Assembly (NCBI GenBank): GCA_902786745.1
Contig: CADADR010000002.1
Span: 1 to 64,000, forward strand
DNA: 64,000 bases
Direction: 5' to 3'
DNA from: an uncultured Bacteroidia bacterium
GTDB taxonomy: Bacteria > Bacteroidota > Bacteroidia > Bacteroidales > F082
Of this stretch, positions 16,367 to 24,346 are shown piece after piece; positions within the stretch are counted from its first letter, which is position 1; every line of letters starts with the position of its first letter. Below the pieces are notes generated by a model. The model saw nothing but the letters and a program-made list of their open reading frames with translations, was not told where the DNA came from and searched no databases. Made by a program: the position numbers and the translations under genes.

Positions 16367-17068
16367 TCAACAAGCATTCAACACCGACCCAAAAGAATGT
16401 GTAACCTTTACGATATTTCCGCTTGTGAGGCAAACGTTTCTGTTATTAAGTAATCTATAAAGATTAGGATAGTTTTTCAATTGGGGGATACGAGCCATCC
16501 ATCGGTTCACCATACGCATTGCTATAATAATCTTGTTTTCATTCATGGCATTGATGACAAGTTGGTCCGTATAGTCATAAGACGGCAAATATTCTGGTAT
16601 GTGGTTAGCGTTTATTGAGTGATATGCGCAGAACTCTACATTAAATAGCCTTGGATTTCTCCCCAACACTTGGCGCAGTTGCTTAGTGTGTTTCATCCAC
16701 CATTCATAACCTGGATGAGTTATGCCACCAGTTTTAAGTTCATTAAAATACAGAAAATCATCATGATTTTGAGTTGATTTATGCGACATCGAGTTCAGTA
16801 CGAGTTTTAGAAACACTGGTTCATAAACAAACTTCTCATCCTTGCCTTCCGTAAACCCAGGATTCCCGTTAAGCAGGTAAACCTGTGCATCCGGATTTCC
16901 TAGAAACGGTTCAGGCCACAGTTCAAGATGAAATTTTTCATCATTGGCTCCTATTTTATCATTGATTTCCAGTATTTCTGTTTTGTCACAATAGGCCACA
17001 TGATAACCACATTGAGTCAAATGATTCCACGGGTTCGGGATGGAGCCTTTTATGTGTGCTGCTATCAT
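16367..17068 (-). CDS. Hypothetical protein, possibly uracil-DNA-glycosylase-like fold
   Basis: Protein of 233 residues, soluble, with no signal peptide. Visible conserved-looking blocks are PEPFLGNPDAQVYLLNGNPGF (about 52-72), NVEFCAYHSIN near residue 145, IIIAMRMVNRWMARIP near 187 and LLNNRNVCLTSGNI near 212. An N-terminal LNxNPG motif together with a late NxxLTxGN motif recalls the two active-site loops of the uracil-DNA-glycosylase superfamily. I cannot confirm this without a profile search. It stands alone on the minus strand in the accessory region. Confidence 0.4.
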   Translation of the reverse strand: MIAAHIKGSIPNPWNHLTQCGYHVAYCDKTEILEINDKIGANDEKFHLELWPEPFLGNPDAQVYLLNGNPGFTEGKDEKFVYEPVFLKLVLNSMSHKSTQNHDDFLYFNELKTGGITHPGYEWWMKHTKQLRQVLGRNPRLFNVEFCAYHSINANHIPEYLPSYDYTDQLVINAMNENKIIIAMRMVNRWMARIPQLKNYPNLYRLLNNRNVCLTSGNIVKVTHSFGSVLNAC

Positions 17069-17083
17069 AGTGTTTGATAACGC

Positions 17084-17112
17084 GAGGCCGTGTGTGAAAC
17101 CACCACGGCCTC
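17084..17112 (-). terminator. Hairpin between two minus-strand genes
   Basis: A 9-bp perfect stem (GAGGCCGTG with CACGGCCTC) and an 11-base loop lie just after the stop of the 17145 gene. There is no T tract, so termination is uncertain. Confidence 0.45.
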
Positions 17113-17144
17113 ACTGGTTTTGTCAAAAAACTCTAATATTTGGG

Positions 17145-17648
17145 TCAATGTTCGCAAATGTCAGTAGTATACGTAGGAGTGAAATGAGCAATACTATTAA
17201 TAAAATCTTTCTCGCTTAGTTCCACATCCCATCTCTTTTTGCAAATGAAGACAAAATCATCAGTTGTGCCGAAAGGTTTGGTAAGAAAATCAAGCATGCG
17301 ACGTTGGTCCGATTTTCTAAGCTCCGCTTCTCCTATTGTGTTTCCATTTTCGTCTTCAAGGTCGATTAACAACACTGACATGCACAAGCCTCCACAAAAT
17401 GCAAAATCTTCAGTAGGATCATATCCCTCGTAATCACTACCTACTAATTCGATTTTTACCTTGAGCTCGATTTGTTCAGTTGGTTTACTAACTTTAGTTA
17501 TAGTACATGGTTGATCAACCACTTCCACAAGGCTGCCTAAATCTCCACGGAACCGTGTTGCTGTTGGTGTGATGGTTTTTTCACCTCCGCCGCAGGAGAC
17601 CAAAGCCATCGAAACGACGGCCAACATGATTAATGCTAATTTCTTCAT
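17145..17648 (-). CDS. Small lipoprotein of unknown function
   Basis: Protein of 167 residues with a clear lipobox (MALVSCGGGEK, Cys19). The mature part is predicted beta-rich, with SLVEVVDQPCTITKVSKPTEQIELKVKIELVG and SVLLIDLEDENGNTIGEAELRKSDQRRM. This resembles exported Bacteroidales lipoproteins that compute as an immunoglobulin-like fold. No enzyme motif is visible. Its 5' leader is nearly the same as that of the next gene at 17717-18067, so the two are probably expressed together though not in one operon. Confidence 0.65.
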   Translation of the reverse strand: MKKLALIMLAVVSMALVSCGGGEKTITPTATRFRGDLGSLVEVVDQPCTITKVSKPTEQIELKVKIELVGSDYEGYDPTEDFAFCGGLCMSVLLIDLEDENGNTIGEAELRKSDQRRMLDFLTKPFGTTDDFVFICKKRWDVELSEKDFINSIAHFTPTYTTDICEH

Positions 17649-17695
17649 TTTCTTTTCCCTATATTCGTGTCGGGCGCAACTATTAATGGTTTGTT
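17649..17695 (-). repeat. Leader repeat, copy A
   Basis: The 5' leader of the 17145 gene repeats that of the 17717 gene. The shared core, read on the plus strand, is CGTGTCGGGCGCAACT followed by TTAATGGTTTGT. Neither copy has an exact TAnnTTTG. Confidence 0.6.
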
Positions 17696-17716
17696 AATTT
17701 GTAAGTTTATTTGTTT

Positions 17717-18067
17717 TTAGTTGTCAAGCAAGGCTTTCTGCATTTTTTCGTTGATTTTAGCCAAACGTTTCAGCTGTGCAGTGGTCAACTCATCCTCTGC
17801 ATTTTCAAGTTTTGCTGCGAGTTTTTGTGCTTTCTCAGCAAGCTTTGCATATTCAGTCATAGCAGACATATCGCCGCTCATGGCTTTTTTGTATGTCTTA
17901 ATGTACTGGTCAACGTATTTCTCATACTCGTTGAGAATCTTGTCCCAGTCGTCACCGGCTACGATTTCGCTCTTTGCCGTTTGGTGGGTTTCCATTGCTG
18001 AAACCGTGGTGCAAATGCCTCCCATCAAGAAGGCCAACATTGCTACTGTCATAATGGTTTTCTTCAT
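17717..18067 (-). CDS. Small exported helical protein (DUF6591-like C-terminal region)
   Basis: Protein of 116 residues with a signal peptide (MKKTIMTVAMLAFLMGG, cleavage near residue 24). An all-helical mature part follows: DWDKILNEYEKYVDQYIK, MSAMTEYAKLAEKAQKLAAKL and TTAQLKRLAKINEKMQKAL. The YEKYVDQYI..YKKA..GD..A..EY pattern is familiar from the helical domain of Bacteroidales exported proteins of the DUF6591 kind. I rate that family match as tentative. Function unknown; probably periplasmic. It shares its leader with the 17145 lipoprotein gene. Confidence 0.65.
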   Translation of the reverse strand: MKKTIMTVAMLAFLMGGICTTVSAMETHQTAKSEIVAGDDWDKILNEYEKYVDQYIKTYKKAMSGDMSAMTEYAKLAEKAQKLAAKLENAEDELTTAQLKRLAKINEKMQKALLDN

Positions 18068-18120
18068 TTTCTTATCCCTTAATACGTGTCGGGCGCAACT
18101 TTTTAATGGTTTGTGTTTAG
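18068..18120 (-). repeat. Leader repeat, copy B
   Basis: Same leader as at 17649-17695 with a few changes (CGTGTCGGGCGCAACTTTTTAATGG). The start codon lies at the same distance in both copies. It may be a shared promoter with an unusual -7 element or a site for one regulator. Confidence 0.6.
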
Positions 18121-18251
18121 TTGATTAGGTTTTCCGTTGCAAATAAATTAAAAAAAATCCATTATCTGCTGGTCCTTGTTGGTCCTTATTGCTTTGTACT
18201 GATTTTCAGTTAGTTGAGAGATACGTGATACGTGACGCGGGACTGCGGGAC

Positions 18252-18272
18252 ACTTCGACAGGCTCAGTGACC
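18252..18272. repeat. Dispersed palindromic repeat, intergenic copy
   Basis: ACTTCGACAGGCTCAGTGAC matches the core TTCGACNNGCTCAG seen also at 43882, 43941, 55966, 56031, 58661 and 62187. This is the only copy clearly outside a gene. The 264-base gap around it (18068-18331) holds only this and leader copy B. Confidence 0.65.
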
Positions 18273-18331
18273 CCTGAGGGACTGTGGGGTGAAGGAGACG
18301 TATCATTAATTTCCGAAAACTATGCGTAAAT

Positions 18332-18718
18332 ATGCGAAAAAATCAAATAACAACTCGCGGATTTGAGTTTTATGATTACCTTAGGGTCATGTCCCTAAAA
18401 TCTGACAAAGAAAAAAGCCAATATTTACAAGACCTGATCAAGAAAACCTATCTGACCGATGTGATTGAGCGTAATCATATCCAAAAGGACATTTCGATAT
18501 TGGACGACCTATTGAAAATTGTGGCCAGCAGCATTGGCTCGTTGACCAATCCAAAAAAGCTTGAGAACACCTTCGCCTCGGTAAAGCAGACTAAGATAGA
18601 CGATGCCACCATAAGCATCTATCTTAGTTATTTTGCCGAAGCTTATCTATTACGGAAGGTTGAGCAATATGACATCAAGGGCAAGAAGTACATCAACACC
18701 CCACAAAAATACTTACTC
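18332..18718 (+). pseudogene. Truncated DUF4143-type ATPase fragment
   Basis: The reading frame (172 codons to 18850) matches only the middle of the AAA_14/DUF4143 ATPases: LQDLIKKTYLTDVIERN, LDDLLKIVASSIGSLTNPKKLENTF, TISIYLSYFAEAYLLRKVEQYDIKGKKYINTPQKY. The Walker A/B part is missing at the front. After about 18718 the frame only reads antisense to the kinase gene, so the C-terminal nuclease-like part is missing too. A recombination joint near 18715-18720, at the kinase stop codon, explains this. It is probably not functional. Confidence 0.7.
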
Positions 18719-21004
18719 CACATCCCGCACCAAACGCACCGAGAGGCCATCGCCACGATGGCCGGTGGCCCTAAGGTAAATGTCGTCGGCGTCGAACAAC
18801 AACTCGAAAGAGTCTTCGCACCCTACACTCGACGTTTGGAAAGCGCCTAACTCAAAGATGCCTTCGATGGTGCGGGCACCTCCCACAGGCAGAAACACCG
18901 CTCCTGCAGGCTCCAACACCTGCTGCCAATCGGCAAGGGAGATGTCATTGTTGGTGTAATTCATTTCCGCCATATTGACAGAATTCAACTGATAGGTGGT
19001 CGCTTGCCATTGGTCGGGCAGCAGAACCAACCCGTTTACGCCATTGACGACAGCCTTGATGAAACGGACGCCTGAGGCAGTGTTGCGCACAAAGAGTAGA
19101 TACAACCATTCCTCCTTCCGAGGCGTGCGCCACAGGCCTTCCTGGTTGCCACCATTCGAGATGGCATTGTAGCCCCAATCGGCTTGGCCCGTCTCATCAT
19201 ACAAGTTGTACGAAGCATCGCCGTAAGCCCAATGCAAGGCATTGCTCTTCGTGTCCTTGTTGCCGCTCCAGGGCTGATAGTTCACCGCGCCATGGTCGTA
19301 GCCGCTCGTCGCCCAGCCGAACAGGTCGATCCAACCGCTGTAGGTCTCCGAGATTTTCTCGTTGTCTTTCCCAATCACGTCGTATTGATGCTCGGCAAAA
19401 CGCCATGTCTTTGTCGTCGCCTGATACTGCAGGTTGCCTTTCGAAAACAATACCTGCTTGCCTTCGCTGACTGAGAACAACTTGGGCAAAGCACCTTCAG
19501 GTACCATTCCCACCTTATCGGAAGGCAGTGTGCTGAATGCGACCTCTCGGCTATATATGACACCAACGCTACCCGAAAGATATGCCCTGACGAAATAGGT
19601 GGTGTTGGGTTTCAGTCCACTCATCACCCCGACACCCGTCTTGGGCTCGCAACAGGCATGCCGGCTCTTTAACGTGGGGTTGTGGAGCATGCCCCAGCAC
19701 AATCCCATCTCCATTCCACCATAGTGTTTTCCAGTCACATCCATGTTGCCTTGGGCAGTGGTGTCGCTAATCCCAGTCACAGGCAAAGCCATGATAGTGG
19801 GCAAGACCAGCCATTCAAGGCTGTCGTAATCAGCTTGGCTCAAATGATGTTTTTGATAATCATCCTTGTATGACCTACAATGGCTATTGATCTGTTCCGC
19901 CGACCACTTTTCAAGATGTTGCTGATGGTAAGCCATCCTTGACGAGAAAGCCAATTGCAGCTGGTCGTCGTTCTGATAAAGGCAGCTCATCTCATTGAGC
20001 ATGGATTTGATTTCCGCGCTGGTGTTTGATAACCTTGCCAACAACACCTCCCGATACTCTCTTCCTTGTTTGGCTTCATCAGTAATCGGCTTCAGCATGG
20101 TGTTGATATACCATTCGGCCTCTTCAAGATATTTCCGCTGATCCGCCGTCATGCCAGTCGCCAAGTCATCAGAAGTTTCGATTGTCGCACCAGGTTTTTT
20201 CAGGGCAAGTACGACACATAACGTTGCCAGCAGTAAAAGTCCCACAAAAGGAAGCACCCTTTGCGACCTGTCCCTCCGCATCAAAGCCTTGCGCACCGCC
20301 TCCATGTCGGCATAACGCTTTTCAGGTTCCTTACGGGTGCATTGGGCTGCGACATGGCGGTAACGGTGTGGAAACAGGTTGCCCAACATTAAGCCAAAGG
20401 CATACATATCAGCACGGCAGTCTATTTTTCGTCCCTGTTCCTTCTGCTCCGGCGCCATATATTTCAAGGTGCCGGCAGATTGTTTCAAGATGGCATAGTC
20501 GTCGGCATCAGAGAGACCGAAGTCGATGATTTTCACGTTGTTGCCATTACGTGTGATAAGAATGTTGCTCGGCTTGAGGTCGCGGTGCAGGATCTGCTTG
20601 CTGTGGATATAAGCCAAAGCATCTACAAGTTGGTCCGCCACCTTGCGGCGGATTTCTTTGGTGGGGTTGCCTTCCAAGAAAGCATCGAGCGTCACCCCGT
20701 CGATGTATTCCATCACGATGCAAGGGCCGAGTTCTTCGTCCACATCTTTGGCGTAGGCTTTCACGATGTTGGGATGGTCGAGTTGCACCATCAACTCGTA
20801 TTCCTTCTTCAGCATCTCAAGGTAGACGGGCTGTTGTCGAAACTCCGGCTTCAGTCCTTTCAGCAAGAACCACCTCCCTTGCCGCTTCACCTTCACCAGT
20901 TGGTTGAAGCCACTGCTGACCATAGGCTCGTAGGAGGTCTGCACCTCGTCGGCCGAGAGAAAAACACCATTGAGGGGTCCCGATGTACTGATGTCGTCCG
21001 TCAT
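18713..21004 (-). CDS. Transmembrane Ser/Thr protein kinase with extracytoplasmic Fn3-like and FISUMP-like domains
   Basis: Protein of 763 residues. The Hanks-type kinase domain (about 20-245) has Lys49, HRDLKPSN with Asp142, DFG at 161-163 and MAPE near 183; the glycine loop is poorly conserved. A transmembrane segment spans about 250-268. Outside follow a helical region, a fibronectin-III-like segment near 430-520 (GLKPNTTYFVRAYLSG) and a C-terminal FISUMP-like domain (FSVSEGKQVLFSKGNLQY ... GLWRTPRKEEWLYLL ... FLPVGGARTIEG). It probably senses an envelope signal. ATG 21004 is used because the -7 element is at 21020. It is divergent from the regulator gene at 21131. Confidence 0.85.
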   Translation of the reverse strand: MTDDISTSGPLNGVFLSADEVQTSYEPMVSSGFNQLVKVKRQGRWFLLKGLKPEFRQQPVYLEMLKKEYELMVQLDHPNIVKAYAKDVDEELGPCIVMEYIDGVTLDAFLEGNPTKEIRRKVADQLVDALAYIHSKQILHRDLKPSNILITRNGNNVKIIDFGLSDADDYAILKQSAGTLKYMAPEQKEQGRKIDCRADMYAFGLMLGNLFPHRYRHVAAQCTRKEPEKRYADMEAVRKALMRRDRSQRVLPFVGLLLLATLCVVLALKKPGATIETSDDLATGMTADQRKYLEEAEWYINTMLKPITDEAKQGREYREVLLARLSNTSAEIKSMLNEMSCLYQNDDQLQLAFSSRMAYHQQHLEKWSAEQINSHCRSYKDDYQKHHLSQADYDSLEWLVLPTIMALPVTGISDTTAQGNMDVTGKHYGGMEMGLCWGMLHNPTLKSRHACCEPKTGVGVMSGLKPNTTYFVRAYLSGSVGVIYSREVAFSTLPSDKVGMVPEGALPKLFSVSEGKQVLFSKGNLQYQATTKTWRFAEHQYDVIGKDNEKISETYSGWIDLFGWATSGYDHGAVNYQPWSGNKDTKSNALHWAYGDASYNLYDETGQADWGYNAISNGGNQEGLWRTPRKEEWLYLLFVRNTASGVRFIKAVVNGVNGLVLLPDQWQATTYQLNSVNMAEMNYTNNDISLADWQQVLEPAGAVFLPVGGARTIEGIFELGAFQTSSVGCEDSFELLFDADDIYLRATGHRGDGLSVRLVRDVE

Positions 21005-21019
21005 CGCTTGATTTTGCTG

Positions 21020-21027
21020 CAAAGATA
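21020..21027 (-). promoter_or_regulatory. -7 element of the kinase gene, very close to its start codon
   Basis: TATCTTTG on the minus strand, 15 bases before ATG 21004. Transcription would start about 8 nt before the codon, leaving almost no leader. Confidence 0.55.
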
Positions 21028-21130
21028 AGGTTTTATTGCCAGTATTTGACAAAAGAACAAACAAGGACCAAAAAGGACCAATTCTATTTCAGAAAAAGTT
21101 TGTTATTTTGCAGTGTTTAAACGTAACCCA

Positions 21131-21694
21131 ATGCAAAAAACCAGCCCTGAAATCGCGGAACTCAAACACCGCATCGAGACCAACTTAAAACGCAAGATGA
21201 AGACGCCCACCGACTTCATCTTCCTCAGCGGCGCCGTCTTCGAGCGCACGCGCGAGACCATGAGTCCCACAACACTGAAACGCCTATGGGGCTACCTCGA
21301 TGGTGCAGATCAAACACGCAACAGCACATTGGAAATCCTTTCACAATTCCTAGGTTTTAGCGGCTGGGACCAGTTTGTTGAGGAGATCGGTAAAGACAGC
21401 GGATCCGACAAGGTGCTTTCACCACACATCGATGTCAAGGAATTGAATGTCGGCGACAAGGTGAAAGTATCGTGGCGTCCCGACCGCCGTTGCACCTTCC
21501 GTTATCTCGGCGACCAACAGTTTGAGGTGGAAACGGCCGAGAACTCAAAAATCAAGGTGGGCAACACCTTCTATTGCAGCCTTTTCATCCTCGGCGAGCC
21601 GCTTTATCTCTCACAACTCGTGCAAGGCAAGAACTCACCTGTCGACTTCGTGGTGGGCAACAAGGATGGGTTGTGCGAATTGGAAAAGGTATGA
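21131..21694 (+). CDS. Putative regulatory protein with N-terminal HTH-like region
   Basis: Protein of 187 residues starting MQKTSPEIAELKHRI. Residues 1-90 carry a pattern frequent in Bacteroidales: KRKMKTPTDFIFLS, TMSPTTLKRLWGYLDG, RNSTLEILSQFLGFSGWDQF. The TLKRLWGYL helix looks like the recognition part of an HTH. A C-terminal beta-rich part (LNVGDKVKVSWRPDRRCTFRYLG) resembles a small barrel. Its divergent partner is the kinase, a pairing that suggests the kinase may act on it. Its TGA abuts the convergent FeoB-associated stop. A duplicate of its last codons lies at 14785. Confidence 0.6.
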   Translation: MQKTSPEIAELKHRIETNLKRKMKTPTDFIFLSGAVFERTRETMSPTTLKRLWGYLDGADQTRNSTLEILSQFLGFSGWDQFVEEIGKDSGSDKVLSPHIDVKELNVGDKVKVSWRPDRRCTFRYLGDQQFEVETAENSKIKVGNTFYCSLFILGEPLYLSQLVQGKNSPVDFVVGNKDGLCELEKV

Positions 21695-21865
21695 TTACCG
21701 TCTAAACGGACAATCCACCGTGCAGCCTTGGCATCCGTTGCAGTTCTCTTCTTTTTTGCCTTTGCCGCCACAAGAGCATGAGCCCTTGCCGCTACGTATT
21801 GCCCTGATGGCGACTACGACGAGGGCCAATACGACCAATAGCACTATGACGGTAGGCCAGTTCAT
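21695..21865 (-). CDS. FeoB-associated cysteine-rich membrane protein
   Basis: Protein of 56 residues: one transmembrane helix (NWPTVIVLLVVLALVVVAI) and a cysteine-rich tail (SCSCGG ... NCNGCQGCTVDC) typical of the FeoB-associated family. Its ATG overlaps the feoB stop by four bases (ATGA), so the two are translated together. A role in iron passage or FeoB regulation is inferred from this linkage. A relic of a second copy of its 3' end lies at 14.8 kb. Confidence 0.9.
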   Translation of the reverse strand: MNWPTVIVLLVVLALVVVAIRAIRSGKGSCSCGGKGKKEENCNGCQGCTVDCPFRR

Positions 21866-24222
21866 GCGATGACGGCGTTGGCGATGAGGTAGGCAAACCA
21901 GGCACAGAACCAGGCGACGACGCATTGGAACAGGATGATGAAGAGCATCCACTTGCCGCCCAACTCGCGACGCACGGCGGCCATGGCGGCCACACAAGGC
22001 GTGTAGAGCAGGCAGAAGACCAACATGGAGATGCTGGTGACGGTGGTGAACAAAGGCATGGCGTTCAAGACCTCGAGGGTGGCTACCACGCTTTCCTTGG
22101 CCATGAAACCGCTCACCAGGGCGGTGACAATCTGCCATTCGCCCAAGCCGATGGGACGGAAGATAGGCGCAATCCAACCGGCTACACTGGCCAGCATGCT
22201 GCCTTCGCCGTTCTCGACCATCTGGAAGTGGAAGTCGAAGGTCTGCAAGAGCCAGATCACCAAGGAGGCAATGAAGATGACGGTGAAGGCACGCTGCAGG
22301 AAGTCCTTGGTCTTGTCCCACAATAGGTGCGCCACGTTCTTGAGGCTTGGCAGACGGTAGTTGGGCAGCTCCATGACGAAAGGCGCCACGTCGCCCTTGT
22401 CGCCAAACCACTTGGTAAACAACGCGGTGACGATGCCGACTATGATACCTAGGAGATACAAGCCTATCAGCACCAACCCGCCATGGTGCGGGAAGAACAT
22501 GCTGGTGAAGAAGGCATAGATCGGGATCTTGGCCGAACAGCTCATGAAAGGTGTCAGTAGGATGGTGCGCCAACGGTCGTGGGTGGAGTGTAGGGTACGT
22601 GTTGCCATCACGGCAGGCACGGTGCAGCCAAAGCCAATGAGCATGGGCACGATGCTGTGGCCGGTGAGGCCGAGCTTACGCAAGAAACTGTCGCTGACGA
22701 AGGCCACACGAGCCATATAGCCGCTGTCTTCCAACAGGCTGAGGAAGAAGAACAGCAGGATGATGATAGGCACGAAACTCAACACGCTGCCCACGCCACC
22801 GAAGATGCCGTCGACGACGAGCGACTGCACTGCAGGGCTGACGTTCCAGTTGGCCAAGGCGTTGCCTGTCACTCCAGCGAGCCACGAGATGCCTTGGTCG
22901 AGCCAGTCCTGCATGGGCGCGCCGAGGGCGTCGATACTGAGCCAGATGATGCCCATCATGACGAGGATGAAGATGGGGATGGCGGTCCATTTGCCCGTCA
23001 GGATCTTGTCAATCTTGCGGCTGCGTTGGTATTCCTTGCTTTCCTTGGGTTTCACGACGGTTTTGTCGCACAGCCGCTTGATGAAGGCAAAACGCATCTC
23101 GGCCATCGCTGCGGCGCGGTCGAGGCCACGTTCCTCTTCCATCTGCAGGATGAGGTGCTCGAGGGTCTCTTTCTCGTTTTGCGAGAGCTTTAATACCTCC
23201 ATGACGATGTTGTCGCCTTCGATAAGCTTGGAGGCGGCAAAACGCACAGGGATGTCGGCGCGTTGGGCATGGTCTTCGATAAGGTGCATGATGCTGTGGA
23301 GGCAACGGTGCACGGCGCCGCCGTGGTCGTCTTTGTCGCAGAAGTCCTGTCGCACAGGAGCCTCCTGATACTTCGCGATGTGGATGGAGTGGTCGACGAG
23401 CTCGTTGATACCTTCGTTCTTGGCGGCCGAGATAGGCACCACGGGCAGACCGAGGATCTGTTCCATCTCGTTCACCAGGATGCTGCCGCCGTTGTTGCGC
23501 ACTTCGTCCATCATATTGAGGGCCAGTACCATGGGTGTCCCCAGTTCCATGAGTTGCATGGTGAGGTAGAGGTTGCGCTCGATGTTGTTGGCATCCACAA
23601 TGTTGATGATGGCCTTAGGTTTCTCTTTTATAATGAACTCGCGCGAGACGATTTCCTCGGAGGTGTAAGGCGACAGCGAGTAGATGCCCGGCAGGTCGGT
23701 GACGGAGGTCTCGGGATGTCCTTTGATGACGCCGTCTTTGCGGTCGACGGTGACGCCGGGGAAGTTACCCACATGTTGGTTGGCGCCCGTCAGCTGGTTG
23801 AAGAGTGTGGTCTTGCCGCAGTTCTGTTGTCCGGCGAGGGCGAAGGTGAGCTTGGTGCCTTTGGGCAGCGGGGTCTCGTGGGTCTTGTCGTGGTAGATGC
23901 CTTCCTCACCCAAGCCAGGGTGGGCGTTGTGGTCGGGGAGGGAGGTGATATACAGTTGGTCGAGGTTGCTGTCTTTTTCTTCGCTTTGGGTGTCGTCGCA
24001 CGCCTCCACTTCGATGAGGGCGGCATCGGCTTTGCGAAGGGTAAGGGCATAGCCATGGATCATCACCTCCATCGGGTCGCCCAGGGGCGCGTATTTCACG
24101 ATTTTGATGAACGCATCGGGGATAAGGCCCATGTCGAGGAAGTGCTGTCGGCGTTGGCCTTCGCCTCCCACGGCCTTGATGCGTGCGGATTGTCCTATTT
24201 CGAGTATATCGAGGGTTGACAT
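21862..24222 (-). CDS. feoB: Ferrous iron transporter, FeoA-FeoB fusion
   Basis: Protein of 786 residues importing Fe2+ across the inner membrane. Residues 1-75 are a FeoA (SH3-like) domain (GQSARIKAVGGEGQRRQHFLDMGL), normally a separate protein. The G domain follows with G1 AGQQNCGKTT (about 130-139), the FPGVTVDRKDG switch, G3 DLPGIYSLSPYT and G4 NMMDE. Nucleoside-recognition gate motifs (GFGCTVPAVMATRTL and TPFMSCSAKIPIYAFF) lie in the transmembrane part. Fused FeoAB is usual in Bacteroidota. Confidence 0.95.
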   Translation of the reverse strand: MSTLDILEIGQSARIKAVGGEGQRRQHFLDMGLIPDAFIKIVKYAPLGDPMEVMIHGYALTLRKADAALIEVEACDDTQSEEKDSNLDQLYITSLPDHNAHPGLGEEGIYHDKTHETPLPKGTKLTFALAGQQNCGKTTLFNQLTGANQHVGNFPGVTVDRKDGVIKGHPETSVTDLPGIYSLSPYTSEEIVSREFIIKEKPKAIINIVDANNIERNLYLTMQLMELGTPMVLALNMMDEVRNNGGSILVNEMEQILGLPVVPISAAKNEGINELVDHSIHIAKYQEAPVRQDFCDKDDHGGAVHRCLHSIMHLIEDHAQRADIPVRFAASKLIEGDNIVMEVLKLSQNEKETLEHLILQMEEERGLDRAAAMAEMRFAFIKRLCDKTVVKPKESKEYQRSRKIDKILTGKWTAIPIFILVMMGIIWLSIDALGAPMQDWLDQGISWLAGVTGNALANWNVSPAVQSLVVDGIFGGVGSVLSFVPIIILLFFFLSLLEDSGYMARVAFVSDSFLRKLGLTGHSIVPMLIGFGCTVPAVMATRTLHSTHDRWRTILLTPFMSCSAKIPIYAFFTSMFFPHHGGLVLIGLYLLGIIVGIVTALFTKWFGDKGDVAPFVMELPNYRLPSLKNVAHLLWDKTKDFLQRAFTVIFIASLVIWLLQTFDFHFQMVENGEGSMLASVAGWIAPIFRPIGLGEWQIVTALVSGFMAKESVVATLEVLNAMPLFTTVTSISMLVFCLLYTPCVAAMAAVRRELGGKWMLFIILFQCVVAWFCAWFAYLIANAVIA

Positions 24223-24244
24223 TGGATGCTATTGTTTGATGCTG

Positions 24245-24252
24245 CAAAAATA
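24245..24252 (-). promoter_or_regulatory. -7 element of the feoB promoter
   Basis: TATTTTTG on the minus strand, 22 nt before the feoB start. No Fur-like palindrome was recognised near it. Confidence 0.55.
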
Positions 24253-24346
24253 CGAAGACAAACCATACCTTATTATCCTTATTAATGATACTTTTGTCAG
24301 GCAGCACTCATTATTAGTGATGAGGAGCGAACCTTTTTGTCGCTTT

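Noticed and set aside
21695..22573. 292-residue minus-strand frame through feoB
   Set aside because: Only its last 56 codons, from 21865, are real (FeoB-associated protein). The rest is a shifted frame of feoB rich in His and Arg.
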